Source: Tiliqua scincoides
Taxonomy: Eukaryota > Chordata > Lepidosauria > Squamata > Scincidae
Length of the DNA: 64,000 nucleotides
Direction of reading: 5' to 3'
Assembly: GCF_035046505.1 (NCBI RefSeq)
Contig: NC_089822.1
Location: 95,943,659-96,007,658, forward strand
Part shown: positions 43,868 to 54,342 of the stretch, piece by piece
How the letters are laid out: every line of letters begins with the position of its first letter
Position numbering within the stretch: position 1 is the stretch's first letter
Position numbers and translations under genes: made by a program
Notes under the pieces: model-generated
What the model was told of the DNA's origin: nothing
Seen by the model: only the letters and a program-made list of their open reading frames with translations
Database searches by the model: none

Positions 43868-45202
43868 TCCCTATTTTTAAAAAGGGAAAGAGGGGGGACC
43901 CGGGAAACTATAGGCCGGTCAGCCTAACATCTATACCGGGTAAGATGGTGGAATGCCTCATCAAAGATAGGATCTCAAAACACATAGACGAACAGGCCTT
44001 GCTGAGGGAGAGTCAGCATGGCTTCTGTAAGGGTAAGTCTTGCCTCACAAACCTTATAGAATTCTTTGAAAAGGTCAACAGGCATGTGGATGCAGGAGAA
44101 CCCGTGGACATTATATATCTGGACTTTCAGAAGGCGTTTGACACGGTCCCTCACCAAAGGTTACTGAAAAAACTCCACAGTCAGGGAATTAGAGGACAGG
44201 TCCTCTCCTGGATTGAGAACTGGTTGGAGGCCAGGAAGCAGAGAGTGGGTGTCAATGGGCAATTTTCACAATGGAGAGAGGTGAAAAGCGGTGTGCCCCA
44301 AGGATCTGTCCTGGGACCGGTGCTTTTCAACCTCTTCATAAATGACCTGGAGACAGGGTTGAGCAGTGAAGTGGCTAAGTTTGCAGATGACACCAAACTT
44401 TTCCGAGTGGTAAAGACCGGAAGTGATTTTGAGGAGCTCCAGAAGGATCTCTCCAGACTGGCAGAATGGGCAGCAAAATGGCAGATGCACTTCAATGTCA
44501 GTAAGTGTAAAGTCATGCACATTGGGGCAAAAAATCAAAACTTCACATATAGGCTGATGGGTTCTGAGCTGTCTGTGACAGATCAGGAGAGAGATCTTGG
44601 GGTGGTGGTGGACAGGTCGATGAAAGTGTCGACCCAATGTGCGGCAGCAGTGAAGAAGGCCAATTCTATGCTTGGGATCATTAGGAAGGGTATTGAGAAC
44701 AAAACGGTTAGTATTATAATGCCGTTGTACAAATCTATGGTAAGGCCACACCTGGAGTATTGTGTCCAGTTCTGGTCGCCGCATCTCAAAAAAGACATAG
44801 TGGAAATGGAAAAGGTGCAAAAGAGAGCGACTAAGATGATTACGGGGCTGGGGCACCTTCCTTATGAGGAAAGGCTACGGCGTTTTGGGCCTCTTCAGCC
44901 TAGAAAAGAGACGCTTGAGGGGGGACATGATTGAGACATACAAAATTATGCAGGGGATGGACAGAGTGGATAGGGAGATGCTCTTTACACTCTCACATAA
45001 TACCAGAACCAGGGGACATCCACTAAAATTGAGTGTTGGGCGGGTTAGGACAGACAAAAGAAAATATTTCTTTACTCAGCGCGTGGTCGGTCTGTGGAAC
45101 TCCTTGCCACAGGATGTGGTGCTGGCGTCTAGCCTAGACGCCTTTAAAAGGGGATTGGACGAGTTTCTGGAGGAAAAATCCATTATGGGGTACAAACCAT
45201 GA
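43868..45202 (+). pseudogene. CR1 ORF2 reverse transcriptase, partial
   Basis: Encodes the reverse-transcriptase core and C-terminal region of CR1 ORF2. Visible blocks: GNYRPVSLTSIPGKMVE, IIYLDFQKAFDTVPH (first catalytic Asp), SGVPQGSVLGPVLFNLFIN, KFADDTKLF (the catalytic Asp pair intact), [40 protein letters not shown]. The endonuclease domain and ORF1 are absent. One frameshift near 44883, in a run of T, breaks the frame. The remaining C-terminus ([13 protein letters not shown] to LDEFLEEKS) continues in another frame to 45202. It cannot move by itself. Against the minus-strand copy at 23603 it is clearly younger. Confidence 0.93.
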
Positions 45203-45400
45203 TGTGTATGCGCAACCTCCTGATTTTAGGAATGGGTTAAGTCAGAATGCCAGATGTAGGGGAGAGCACCAGGATGAGGTCTCTTGTTATCTGGTGTGCT
45301 CCCTGGGGCATTTGGTGGGCCGCTGTGAGATACAGGAAGCTGGACTAGATGGGCCTATGGCCTGATCCAGTGGGGCTGTTCTTATGTTCTTATGTTCTTC
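43868..45400 (+). mobile_element. CR1 LINE, 5'-truncated, nearly open ORF2
   Basis: Runs from mid-ORF2 to the CR1 3' terminus, which ends in repeated TTCTTATG units. The 5' truncation (homology starts at the TTTAAAAAGGGAAAG of ORF2) is usual for target-primed insertion. It is the best-preserved element of the window. The flanks show no clear target duplication, also usual for CR1. Confidence 0.96.
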
Positions 45401-46047
45401 TTATGAAGTTGGGATATAAATGGAATTAAAGGAAAATGGTGAAAATGATTGCTGGGGTCAGGTTGCTCTGCTGTTGACCCGCAGCGGTAAGCCACAAAAG
45501 AAATAGGGTGCCCCAATGAAAGGTGCTGGCAAGAACAGAGAGATCCCTGGGAGGGCCGTTTGTGCCCCAAGCTCAGTGAGGGCTCGAACTTATGACACTT
45601 GTGAATATTTTTTTTAATTGATCAGTTTTTCCATTTGTTTTTATGTAACTTCCTGTTGGATCAAAATGTAATCTGCTCTCTCACCTGAGAGCTGTAAATT
45701 TAAGCAAGTAAGAGATGTAATTTTGTAAAAGAAATGTATTTACTTATTTATTTGATTTGTAATCCGCCTTTCTCCCCAAAGGGTACTTACATGTTCCTTA
45801 TACTTACAATATGCAACTTACCTGTTCCTCTTTCTTTCTTTTTTCTTTCTTTTTTTGGGGTGTGTGTGTGTGTGTGTGTGCCTTCTTTTGTTTTCATCAG
45901 TTAATCAGTCAGTTATGATTAGTGGCCTCAAAAGCTGGATGTGCCACGGGGCCCCAAGAATGAAAGCTTGGAAACTTTCAGCTGAATAAGACTACAGAAA
46001 AGATAAAGCAGATGCAGCAACTGCATCCAGAAAAAGATCTAAAATTA
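45401..46047. other. Non-coding stretch with L2-type tail scrap
   Basis: 45739-45790 resembles an L2-type end (TTTATTTGATTTGTAATCCG, CCTTTCTCCCCAAAGGG). A TTTC/GT-rich low-complexity run lies at 45830-45880. No gene. Confidence 0.45.
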
Positions 46048-46503
46048 CAGCACAATCCTATCTTGCGCTGGAACAGACATGACAGGGGGACTGCGCTGTA
46101 TCCAGCACAAGAAAGTGACGCAAAGTGGCTCAGCTGGAGGTAAGGGGAAACTTTTCCCGTTACCCCCGGGTAAGCCACCGCAGCCCCAATGGATCTCTTC
46201 GGACTTGTACCACCTCCAGGGGTGCCTGCCTGCCCTCCCCCCACCCTGGAACACCTCCCTCTCACCTCCTCCCTACCTGCTCCCTGCCCTCCGCAGTCTC
46301 TTGTGTCAGCCGAGCTCAGCTGACACAAGCCTCCCTTGAAGTCAGTGCGGAGGCTGAATTTAGTCTCCGCGGATTGGCGCGCATCCCTGCGCTGGCCCAG
46401 CCAGCTCTCAAGGAGGTGCACATGTGCCTCACGGCTGTTTTGTGACCTTCCTGGGCCAAGCAAGGGACTTGCGCCGGCCCAAGGCGCAGTTTGGATTGTG
46501 TCC
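46048..46503. mobile_element. Harbinger-like MITE, about 456 bp
   Basis: Starts CAGCACAATCCTATCTTGCG exactly like 13955-14497 and ends GGATTGTGTCC. GC-rich interior with GGTAAGGGGAAACTTTTCCC and GTACCACCTCC. The 212-aa minus-strand frame over it follows the repeat's GC-rich composition and is not a gene. Confidence 0.7.
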
Positions 46504-46569
46504 ATAGAGATATAAAATGCAAAACTGAAGAACTTCCTAACAAAACACAAGTCCAACCAGGCTGAATGC

Positions 46570-46743
46570 AATGAAGGATGTTTCACCATAATGCAGACAG
46601 AAAGGAAAATGTGCAAGTCTTGTTCAAGTTTTCAAGATATGAAAGACCACAATTATCACTTTGGGAGAACCGAATTGTACTAGGGTGGATAAATTGCTTC
46701 CAGGGGCCGCATTCGACCCACAGGCCTTATGTTTGGCACCCCT
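46570..46743. mobile_element. hAT-like terminal half element
   Basis: Ends GGCCTTATGTTTGGCACCCCTG-type and matches 2940-3134. The left end was not found. Confidence 0.5.
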
Positions 46744-47393
46744 GGATTAACCAAAGTCCAGGATTGCCTGTGGCCTTGTTCTGATGATACTTCTGATGTG
46801 GTGGTCTATTGTGTATGGAGAGCATTGCTCCATCTCCACCCCACCCCAGTGCACCATCCACAGTCCTGCATAATCACAGCAGGCTGGAACATGTAGATTC
46901 AGCTCCCTATTGCATAGTATTGAAACCATGTGATGGAACCATGGCTGGTTTGGCCATCCTAGCTTCACGTGATTAGGCAAGGTTGAGATGACCTTGCTCT
47001 TCTCCACACATGATGGGGAGTATTGTTCAAGCTGGCCCCTTGACATACGTAGAACAGAATCTCACTTCCTTGCCGAGCCTGTGAGGGCATCTATTGGTTT
47101 CTTGTCCAGAAAGAATCTCCACTGCTACACCTCTAGGATCCCCTGAGAGTCAGCTCCTGAGAGTCAACTTTCTCCCCCCCCCCCCCCGAGCACCAAGCAG
47201 CCCTGCTCTGCTATTTATGCCAACCTGAGGGTCAAACTACATGTGATATTCAGTCATCTGAATGTTTCCCCAGAGGTCTTTCCCCCTGAATCAGGTACAA
47301 ACAGTAGCAATCTCTGGATAAGATGTTTAAGCAGCGGAGGGGGAGAAGGTTCTTATCTCTGAACCTGAAGACTGATTCCTCTTATCAACACTG
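46744..47393. other. Non-coding stretch
   Basis: Contains a C-run near 47166-47177. Otherwise nothing recognised. Confidence 0.35.
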
Positions 47394-47768
47394 GTTGGCA
47401 ACCTTCATTCTCTAAAGACTATGGTATAAACCTACAGCACCCGGTATTCCCAGGTGGTCTCCCATCCAAGTACTAACCAGGCCTGACCCTGCTTAGCTTC
47501 CGAGATCATGGTATAAGCCTACAGCACCTGGTATTCCCAGGTGGTCTCCCATCCAAGTACTAACCAGGCCTGACCCTGCTTATCTTCCAAGATCATGGTA
47601 TAAGCCTACAGCACCTGGTATTCCCAGGTGGTCTCCCATCCAAGTACTAACCAGGCCTGACCCTGCTTATCTTCCAAGAACATGGTATAAGCCTACAGCA
47701 CCTGGTATTCCCAGGTGGTCTCCCATCCAAGTACTAACCAGGCCTGACCCTGCTTAGCTTCCGAGATC
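47394..47768 (-). repeat. 5S-headed SINE with the 5S module repeated four times
   Basis: The SINE tail (minus-strand end GAATGAAGGTTGCCAACC) is followed by four head-to-tail copies of an 87-bp module: 47421-47507, 47508-47594, 47595-47681, 47682-47768. Each spans the 5S internal promoter region (GAAGCTAAGCAGGGTCAGG-type, GGATGGGAGACCACCTGGGA, ATACCRGGTGCTGTAGGCTT). The 30-base 5' head present in single copies is missing. Modules 2 and 3 share CTTATCTTCCAAGA, which modules 1 and 4 lack, and modules 2-4 share CACCTGGT. Confidence 0.95.
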
Positions 47769-48344
47769 TGCTTTCCTCTCCATGGGGGAAGAGGTCCACA
47801 ATTTATACTCCCCCCCCCATGGGTTAAAAAAACTCAGGTAGTTTTGATAAGAAAATAGTGCATGGGATACTGATAAGTGATACGTGCTGCTCTCCCCCAC
47901 TCAAACTTCCAAACCTGGTTGTAGCTTCCCCACAGCTATTGTGGGGAAAGCAAAAAGAAAAACTTGGGGAAACTGTTGATCTGACTGAGCATTTTGTGCA
48001 GTATGTGACCCTGAAACCGTTGGGGTCAACAGCTTGGAGAGGAAAAAGAAAATGGGTCAGTTAATACTTTCTATGCATGAAAGCTCCATCTTTCATGTGG
48101 CAGAAGGAGGGAACAATGGAGCCACAGGTAACGCTTTTGTCAAGTGGCAGCAAGCTGATTCTTTGATCTTTTACTACAATTAACTAGCATCGAGTTGTGG
48201 ATTTCCCTACTTCCCTGAGAGGGGAGAAGTCCCAGGAGCAGTGCTGACCAGGGTTTAGCTCCCTTTGGGTGAGAAAGCACACAGACTTTATGAATTCTCT
48301 TGCAGCACTAGTGACAGATTGCAGGGCCAGACATGACACATGCA
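47769..48344. other. Non-coding stretch
   Basis: Nothing recognised. A C-run lies near 47810-47818. Confidence 0.35.
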
Positions 48345-48347
48345 TAA

Positions 48348-48818
48348 CTGCCCAATCCTATGCTGGCTGCCTGCACCATGGTATAGCAGTGCTGAAATGG
48401 CTGTCACTGTATCCTGTGGGGCCAACAAGCCAGGTGGAGGTCTGTTTGGGGTAAGGGAACATCAGTGAAATTGCTTTCATGTGTGGGGGGGATAGGATTT
48501 AGTGGCAGTCTCTGCTGCCATCCTTGCTCCCTCCAGAGCCTGAACCACCCCTGGGCCATTCTCCCCCTGCCAGTTTCATCCCGTCCCGACCTTCCCCCTC
48601 CCCCATAACGTCTCCCTGCTGCTCAGTGGCCAACTCACCACCATGGGCTCCTGCTGTCCGTCCAAGTGGTGTAGAGGCCCAGTGCCAACTGGTGCCGGCC
48701 TCTCTGCCAGAGCCGTTCCTCTCCTGACCACCATGACGTGCGTTAAGGCGTGTTTGCAACGGCTGTTGCTGGGGCAGTGCACAGACCACCAGTGCTGCCC
48801 CTGCATAGGATTGGGCCC
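48348..48818. mobile_element. Harbinger-like MITE, about 471 bp
   Basis: CTGCCCAATCCTATGCTGG at the left (after TAA 48345-48347) and CTGCATAGGATTGGGCCC at the right. The GC-rich interior differs from the 13955/51008 group, so it is a separate subfamily. Overlapping frames on both strands are composition effects. Confidence 0.65.
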
Positions 48819-48820
48819 TG

Positions 48821-48896
48821 AGGTACACTTTCCTGGAAGCAAGTCCCATGGAGTTAAATGAGTCTTCTGAGTAAGGCATGCATAGGATTGTGCTGT
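48821..48896. repeat. Short palindromic repeat abutting a MITE
   Basis: AGGTACACTTTCCTGGAAGC to GCATAGGATTGTGCTG. It lies directly against the MITE ending at 48818, so the two are in tandem. Confidence 0.65.
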
Positions 48897-49280
48897 CAAC
48901 GTGTCAGTTTTTCTTTTTTGTAATACTTGGGGGGGGGGGCACAACCTAAAACAGGTCATCAGACAGGTGATAGTGGTAGGGGACCCTTAACTTTTTGCAT
49001 TTCCCATTTCTGATCCCAGTTGCCTTGCCTGTCCCTGAGCTATTTTAAGGAGAAGTAAAGCTCTCATTGAAAGTCAGCGGAAGCTTCTTTTCTGCTTAAA
49101 ATAGTGCATGGTGGGATGGGAGCGACTGAGGGGGCAAAGCACTAAAGGGCCCTTACTTCCACAACCACAACCATCACCACTACCACTACCTGCAGTTCTG
49201 GTTGCTCCCTTCTCAGCTATGTTAAAAAAAAAATCAGACTTAATCAAAACGTGGCCTAAAACCTGTCAGACAAGTGGAAA
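48897..49280. other. Non-coding stretch
   Basis: G-run at about 48930-48938. Nothing else recognised. Confidence 0.35.
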
Positions 49281-49867
49281 CCGTGTCACGCAGTGCAAGA
49301 GCTCATTGCGTCACCCCCATGATGGACCTCCTCTTGTACTAGACCATACAGAATAAATTATATCATATGCACAACCTAAATGCAGTGGCATCACCAGGGT
49401 TGATGTCACCCCGTCAGCACGTCACCCAACAAATCAATAACCAAAAAAACCCCAGCAGCCAACTTGATGACACACAACTGAATAAGAGTTCTCGTATTAG
49501 CTCTGATACATGAAAATGAGAACTGACTTCTAGTAGCACCTTATTGGTTCCCTGCTGAGCCACAGTAACACCTCACTGGCTCTTGGAACAATCAGTCTCA
49601 TTGCTCAGTTTTGAGCTCTGAAAATTCACTTTTTGTTACATAAGGCAGTTGTGTTTTCCTTTTCTGGTTATTTGGTCATAACTTTTGATAGCATACAGAT
49701 ATTTCAATGTGGTTTATTTCATTGCATTCTGCATGAAATTATGCATTGAATGATATGATGGTATTATATGGAAAAATCAAAAGTTTTTCACCATTTTGGC
49801 CAGTAGTGGTGTCACATCACCTTGAGTGTATCATGTGGTGTGGCCCACAGCCCCTAGCACATCACTG
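49281..49867. mobile_element. hAT MITE, CAGTGGCRTC family, 587 bp
   Basis: Parallel to 28120-28696 along its length (CACAACCTAAATGCAGTGGC, ATTCACTTTTTGT, TTTGGTCATAACTTTTGATA), including the internal doubled terminus. Flanks AGTGGAAA and AGTGGCAA match at 7 of 8. The left terminus is decayed. Confidence 0.75.
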
Positions 49868-49875
49868 AGTGGCAA

Positions 49876-50573
49876 CGCCCCTCCCTCCATCATGCACCAG
49901 AGGATTTTTCTATATAAGATCAAGAAATGAGAGCCTCATAAACACCATGTAGTTATTTAAAAACAACAAGCTTGTATAACACCAGTGCTGGATGCTGAAG
50001 AAAGCAGGGCCTGTAATTTCCTTATTTTTCTTCTTGGGCCTCTAATGGCATGACAACATAGCCGCTCAACAGCAGACATTGGAAAGAAGCCATTGGAATC
50101 CATCAGAAGAATCTGCATTCCGTTCTGACAAAGTCGCTCATCAACACCATTTGCTGTACTACAATTCATGCCAAGCCCCATCATTATTAATAATTAAGGA
50201 TAAGTCAGATTGCTAACTTTGTATTTAAATGGAAGTGTTAGAGCTCTGGACAGGACCAGGTAAGCAGGATGGTATCTGGAGGCTCAGGAACAGAACTGAA
50301 TGTCTGTGGGGTGGAACTAGGAGGAACTCAGGGAGGAATGAGACTGAATTTGATGGGTAGAGGGTGGAGCACAGTGGCTTATGGAGGGAACCAGACTGGA
50401 AAACCGCAGTATGGGCACAGCCCAATGTAATTGGATTTTCTAAGCCTAGGACTGCCATAGCAGAGCTATTGTAACAGAGCTAGAGGTGATCAGACTCAAG
50501 CCCAGCCTGGAATCCTGTCTAAGGGAGTCTTGGCCACTGTCCCAGAATCTGCCTTGAGACATAAATGCTACCA
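49876..50573. other. Unique non-coding stretch
   Basis: No repeat. 50000-50215 is motif-rich (GCCATTGGAATCCATC, CATTATTAATAATTAAGGA) and may be regulatory. Confidence 0.35.
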
Positions 50574-50870
50574 CAGGCACGTGCTGCATAACGCCTTGGT
50601 CAACAGATGGACCACATATGCAACGGTGGTCCTGCCAAACTCACCAGGCTAGCTTTCTTCCCTCTTTCCTTGCCGGCCCAATCAGCTAACCTGCACCTCC
50701 TGTGATTTCCTTTTGTGCTTTCACCAGCTAGCTGCATTCCTGCTTTCCCAGCCCTGCAAGGCATTCTGGGGTGCTACCCAGTTGTCACTCTACATTGTTT
50801 GGACAATGACAAATGCGCCTAATGGTGGGTTTCGCAGAACGTATCCCTGTTGTTAAGTGATGCATACCCG
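50574..50870. mobile_element. DNA transposon with CAGGCACGTG-type ends, 297 bp
   Basis: The left CAGGCACGTGCTGCATAACG and the right GTTGTTAAGTGATGCATACC are inverted repeats of the class seen at 42211-42524. There is no clean target duplication. Confidence 0.5.
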
Positions 50871-51004
50871 TATTATGAAAGCTTTCTTTAAATTTCAGAG
50901 GTACAGGTACGAATGTGTTTCAATTGCCCAACCATTTTGTGGTCAAGAAAACCCTAACCCAATGAAACTCATCTACTTAAGGTGTCTAAATGCTGCTAAA
51001 TTTC
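50871..51004. other. Short non-coding stretch
   Basis: Nothing recognised. Confidence 0.3.
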
Positions 51005-51007
51005 TAA

Positions 51008-51499
51008 GGGCGCAATCCAGAGTTGCTCTTGGGCCGGTGCAAGTCCCTTGTGCCAGCCCAGGAGGGTCGCAAACATGCTTGGAAGTCGACAAGGCTGGTG
51101 CACTGAGCTTGTGTCAGACCTACTGGGCTGATGTAAGGCTCTGGGGTGGGCGGGGAGGAGGTGGGAGGGAGGCGTTCTGGAGCGGGCAATGGGGCAGCCT
51201 GGGGGCAGGCGGTTGGGGAGGGGGAGGTGGGGCTGGGACCCGGTAGTTATGTCAGACCTGAACCCCCATTCGCAGGGAGTTTGGAAAGCCTTCAATCTGC
51301 TCTGCTCTCGTCTGACTTGTGCCACCTCAGGAGGTGGCGCAAGTCTGAAGAGACCCATAGGGACCAGGGTGCCTTACCTGAAGGTAAGGGGAAAAGTTTC
51401 CCCTTACCTTTGACTGAGCCACTTAGGGCCCCTATCCTGTGCTGGATACAGTGCAAGCCTCTTGGCTTGCCTGTTCCAGTGCAGGATAGGATTGCGCCC
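51008..51499. mobile_element. Harbinger-like MITE, 492 bp, best ends
   Basis: GGGCGCAATCCAGAGTTGC to GGATAGGATTGCGCCC, with TAA on both sides (51005-51007, 51500-51502). It is the clearest example of the GC-rich group, in inverse order to 13955-14497 and in the same order as 21023-21516. TAA flanks and length fit PIF/Harbinger MITEs. No transposase. Confidence 0.8.
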
Positions 51500-51502
51500 T
51501 AA

Positions 51503-52704
51503 ATGGGGGAATTTAGGGATTCACTGCCCTGTCTTTTATTTTCTTTGCACATGTTTGTCTGTGGCTCCTGTTGGCATGGCATTTGTCAGACCCCTGCTCC
51601 CTTTCCTCTTGGGGCCTTCCTCCTCTTTGCCAGTCCAGAGTTATCTTTTGTTGGCCAATGGCCTGACACTGGGGCATATCTGGTATCACCTCACTTGTCC
51701 CTGGGCAAATGGTTAGTTTATGCCACAAGGATGCTTCAACATATAAAGCTGCTGGATTGCTCCAACTCTATGGCTACTAAAAAAAAACTCCCTTGTCAAA
51801 AATGAAAGCATTTTTCCCAGGGAAAATAGCAGGCACATGGGGCACAATCAAGACAGTGCCAGGATGGGGGGGGGGGGTTGAGCTCCCCTCTGCCGCTATG
51901 TCTGCATCCAGCTGCTGTTTCCCACATAAAAACAAGCAGGCTGGCACCAATCATGGGCTTCCAGTCAAGTTTGACCCTAAGAATAAGCAGTTGTGCAGTT
52001 GGACTGATTGGTTTAGGTTTGTGCTGTAGCCTGATTTCCGAGGTGTTCATTTTCTTGCTGCTCAAAAAAGAAAGCAACGTCTTTTTCTAGCCAGTGTGTC
52101 TTCCCTTTGGGAAGGGAGCATTGTAAATATGTGTTGTTTACATGCTTACCGTTGGTAATGCTTTTGAAGCTTCGAGGAGCAATTAGAGGTAAATAAACGG
52201 CTGCTGCAGGGAACAAATGGTTGTTGCTCAGAACTGCCAGAACTCATTCCAGGCTGGAATCTTGCCAGCAGGCCTCTCTTCCCCAGATGAGGCAATTCAG
52301 GGCAAAAGCCCTCTAAAGGGACCTTCCCAGGCTCGTTTGTGAGGATGATCATTTGGAGCTTCAGCAATCCCGGAGAAGAGAAATGATGAGCTGCCTAGGG
52401 GTTTTCACACCTGCCGCAGTCCTCAGCTGCCCTGCCGCGCATTGCCTCTGTGTCCGTGATTCCCCACAAACAGGCGCAGGAGGCAAACATGGGCATTTGT
52501 GCGGGTGGTGCATGCATGCGAGAGAGGCAAACTCTACGTGACTGTAAGGCAAGTGGGGACTCTTATAGGACAAGGGAATGTAAAGCATAGTTCCCCCCCC
52601 CCAAAGCAGATGAAGGTGAGAGTGTGGGCTGCACCACATCAAACCACAGATGGTGGTTCACATGGCTGATAGTTCCTCCACACAAAATAACAAAAATTAA
52701 AAAT
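51503..52704. other. Unique non-coding stretch
   Basis: G-run near 51867-51877. 52110-52330 contains TGTTGTTTACATGC (FOX-like), GGAGCAATTAGAGG and a TTCCAGGCTGGAA palindrome, possibly regulatory. No gene found. Confidence 0.35.
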
Positions 52705-52842
52705 CCACACATGCCCAATCTCGTCTGATCTCGGAAGCTAAGCAGGGTCCGGCCTGGTTAGTACTTGGATGGGAGACTGCCTGGGAATACCGGGTGCTGT
52801 AGGCTTATACCATAGTCTTTCAAGACTGAAGGTTGCCAACCA
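52705..52842 (+). mobile_element. 5S rRNA-headed SINE, plus strand
   Basis: The only plus-strand copy and the closest to 5S rRNA: CTCGTCTGATCTCGGAAGCT, AAGCAGGGTCCGGCCTGG, TACTTGGATGGGAGACTGCC, ATACCGGGTGCTGTAGGCTT, then the tail ACCATAGTCTTTCAAGACTG to GGTTGCCAACC. The first 20 or so bases of 5S are missing and a SINE tail is attached, so this is not a 5S gene. Confidence 0.93.
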
Positions 52843-53021
52843 TCCATGTAGAAAATGAGGATGAAGCCTCTTGTTATGAGCTCGTGCCCCACTTTCTCAA
52901 AAGTGAGATATTCCAGGGATGCTGCGCTACCTGAGACATGGCGTCCTTGGGAGTGGAGATCAATGGAGATATGTGGTATCTTTGTAGTATGTATCAAGGG
53001 AGATATGTGGTACCTTTGCCT
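52843..53021. other. Short non-coding stretch with local duplication
   Basis: GGAGATATGTGGTATCTTTG and GGAGATATGTGGTACCTTTG occur 35 bases apart. Confidence 0.5.
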
Positions 53022-53315
53022 CTTGCTAACTGGGTAAAGAGGCACTTTTTCATCATCCTCATCCTCATGCTCAAAACCTTGATTGGCACACACGCACTTT
53101 TTCAAGTGGTGCTCCTCTAATAGTGGGGGGAGGGCAACTGTCCCTCTTCACTCTAGTGCAGCGTCTTTTCTAGTGGCTGTTTGCTGGGGTTCTTCTGCAT
53201 CTTTCTAGATTGTGAGCTCCTTTGGGACAGCGAGCCGTTTAGTTATTCAATTTTGTCTGTAAACCACTTTGTGAACTTTTCTTGTTGAAAGCAGTATATA
53301 AATACTGTTAATAAT
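53022..53315 (+). mobile_element. L2-tailed SINE-like repeat, older copy
   Basis: Same unit as 41642-41912 but more diverged, with an extra insert (CATCATCCTCATCCTCATGC and on, about 53051-53098). Ends at GCAGTATATAAATACTG. Confidence 0.75.
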
Positions 53316-53449
53316 AAGGATAATGTTGATTACAAATATACAGGCCGAACATTGGATGGAGTCAGGAAACAGTGGAAAATTCCTGCAAGCAACAGTAGGT
53401 TATGTCCCCAGCTGGCAAATTTGCATACCCAAAATATGCCTGCTTGCCC

Positions 53450-53504
<55 letters not shown>

Positions 53505-54017
53505 GATCTGCCTGTCAGAATACATGCTAGCTGCCAGCCTGTAGCTCTTTCTTTGTTCACTCTTCTATTCACTGAAACAGTGGGCAGGCATCTTACTCTC
53601 TCACAGCCTCAGTGTTTCCTCTCAGGCAGATGTACCTGTGTGACAGAGAACCCCACTCAAGGAATTTAATAGGCCATGAACAGTGTCCTTAAACCTCCTT
53701 TGTTCATCCAAACCAGGCATGGCCTGAGGGCAAAAACCTGTGCTCCTTGCTCCTTCACACATCAAATGTCAGTTTCACACTGCTAGAAAACCTTCTGGTT
53801 GCCCTGACATGCTCCTTTTTCCCTAATCTGTAAGAAGAGGAGCATTTAATAAGATGACACCCCCCCCCCCATGCGTGCACACACAAGCACAGATTGAAAA
53901 AACACAGTCTGGATTCAGCTTTGCTTTTATTTTGAGATGTGTAATTCCACATAGTAACACTGCAAGAGATGTGGCAGCTGTGGTGGTCAGAGTGATGGAA
54001 GCTTCTGGCAGTGGTTG
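53316..54017. other. Non-coding stretch with a microsatellite
   Basis: Holds the (CAAT)n run at 53451-53504 and a C-run near 53861. No gene. Confidence 0.4.
53451..53504. repeat. (CAAT)n microsatellite
   Basis: About thirteen uninterrupted tetranucleotide units. The SINQSINQ-type frames read through it are not protein evidence. Confidence 0.97.
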
Positions 54018-54025
54018 GTTGAGCT

Positions 54026-54334
54026 CAGTGGTGTCAGTAGGAGGTGTAGACTACACACCATCAAGGGGATGATACAAATAGCTCATCTCCAGTTCTGGAG
54101 CCCAGGTCTTCCCTGGCTATGGATAAAAACGTCTCTGGAGCCCAGGTCTACCCACCTGGTAGACCTGGTCTGCTGGTTGGCCCAGCCTCTTTCACTCTCC
54201 ATGAGGCCAAATCTACTGGGTAGGTCTTTGCTTCTGTAAGCCCAGTAGACCTGTGTTTTGGACACTTTTCTGGCCATGGCTGGTACAGGAGGAGGTCAGT
54301 GGGGTGTGTGAAACCAACCTTAGTGACACCACTG
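54026..54334. mobile_element. hAT element with CAGTGGTGTC ends, 309 bp
   Basis: CAGTGGTGTCAGTAGGAGG to CCTTAGTGACACCACTG. Flanks GTTGAGCT and GTTGAGTT match at 7 of 8. The interior differs from the rest of the CAGTGGCRTC group and carries an internal 'ctggagcccaggtct' direct repeat (54096 and 54136). Confidence 0.75.
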
Positions 54335-54342
54335 GTTGAGTT

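Noticed and set aside
45978-46616. A 212-aa minus-strand gene
   Set aside because: It coincides with a Harbinger-like MITE and continues into AT-rich flank without codon-like structure.
52705-52842. A functional 5S rRNA gene
   Set aside because: The first roughly 20 bases of 5S are absent, a non-5S tail is attached, no T-run terminator follows the 5S part, and the same structure recurs at dispersed sites, one with a target duplication. It is a SINE.
53323-53669. A glutamine/asparagine-rich repeat protein
   Set aside because: The SINQ repeats are the translation of a CAAT microsatellite.
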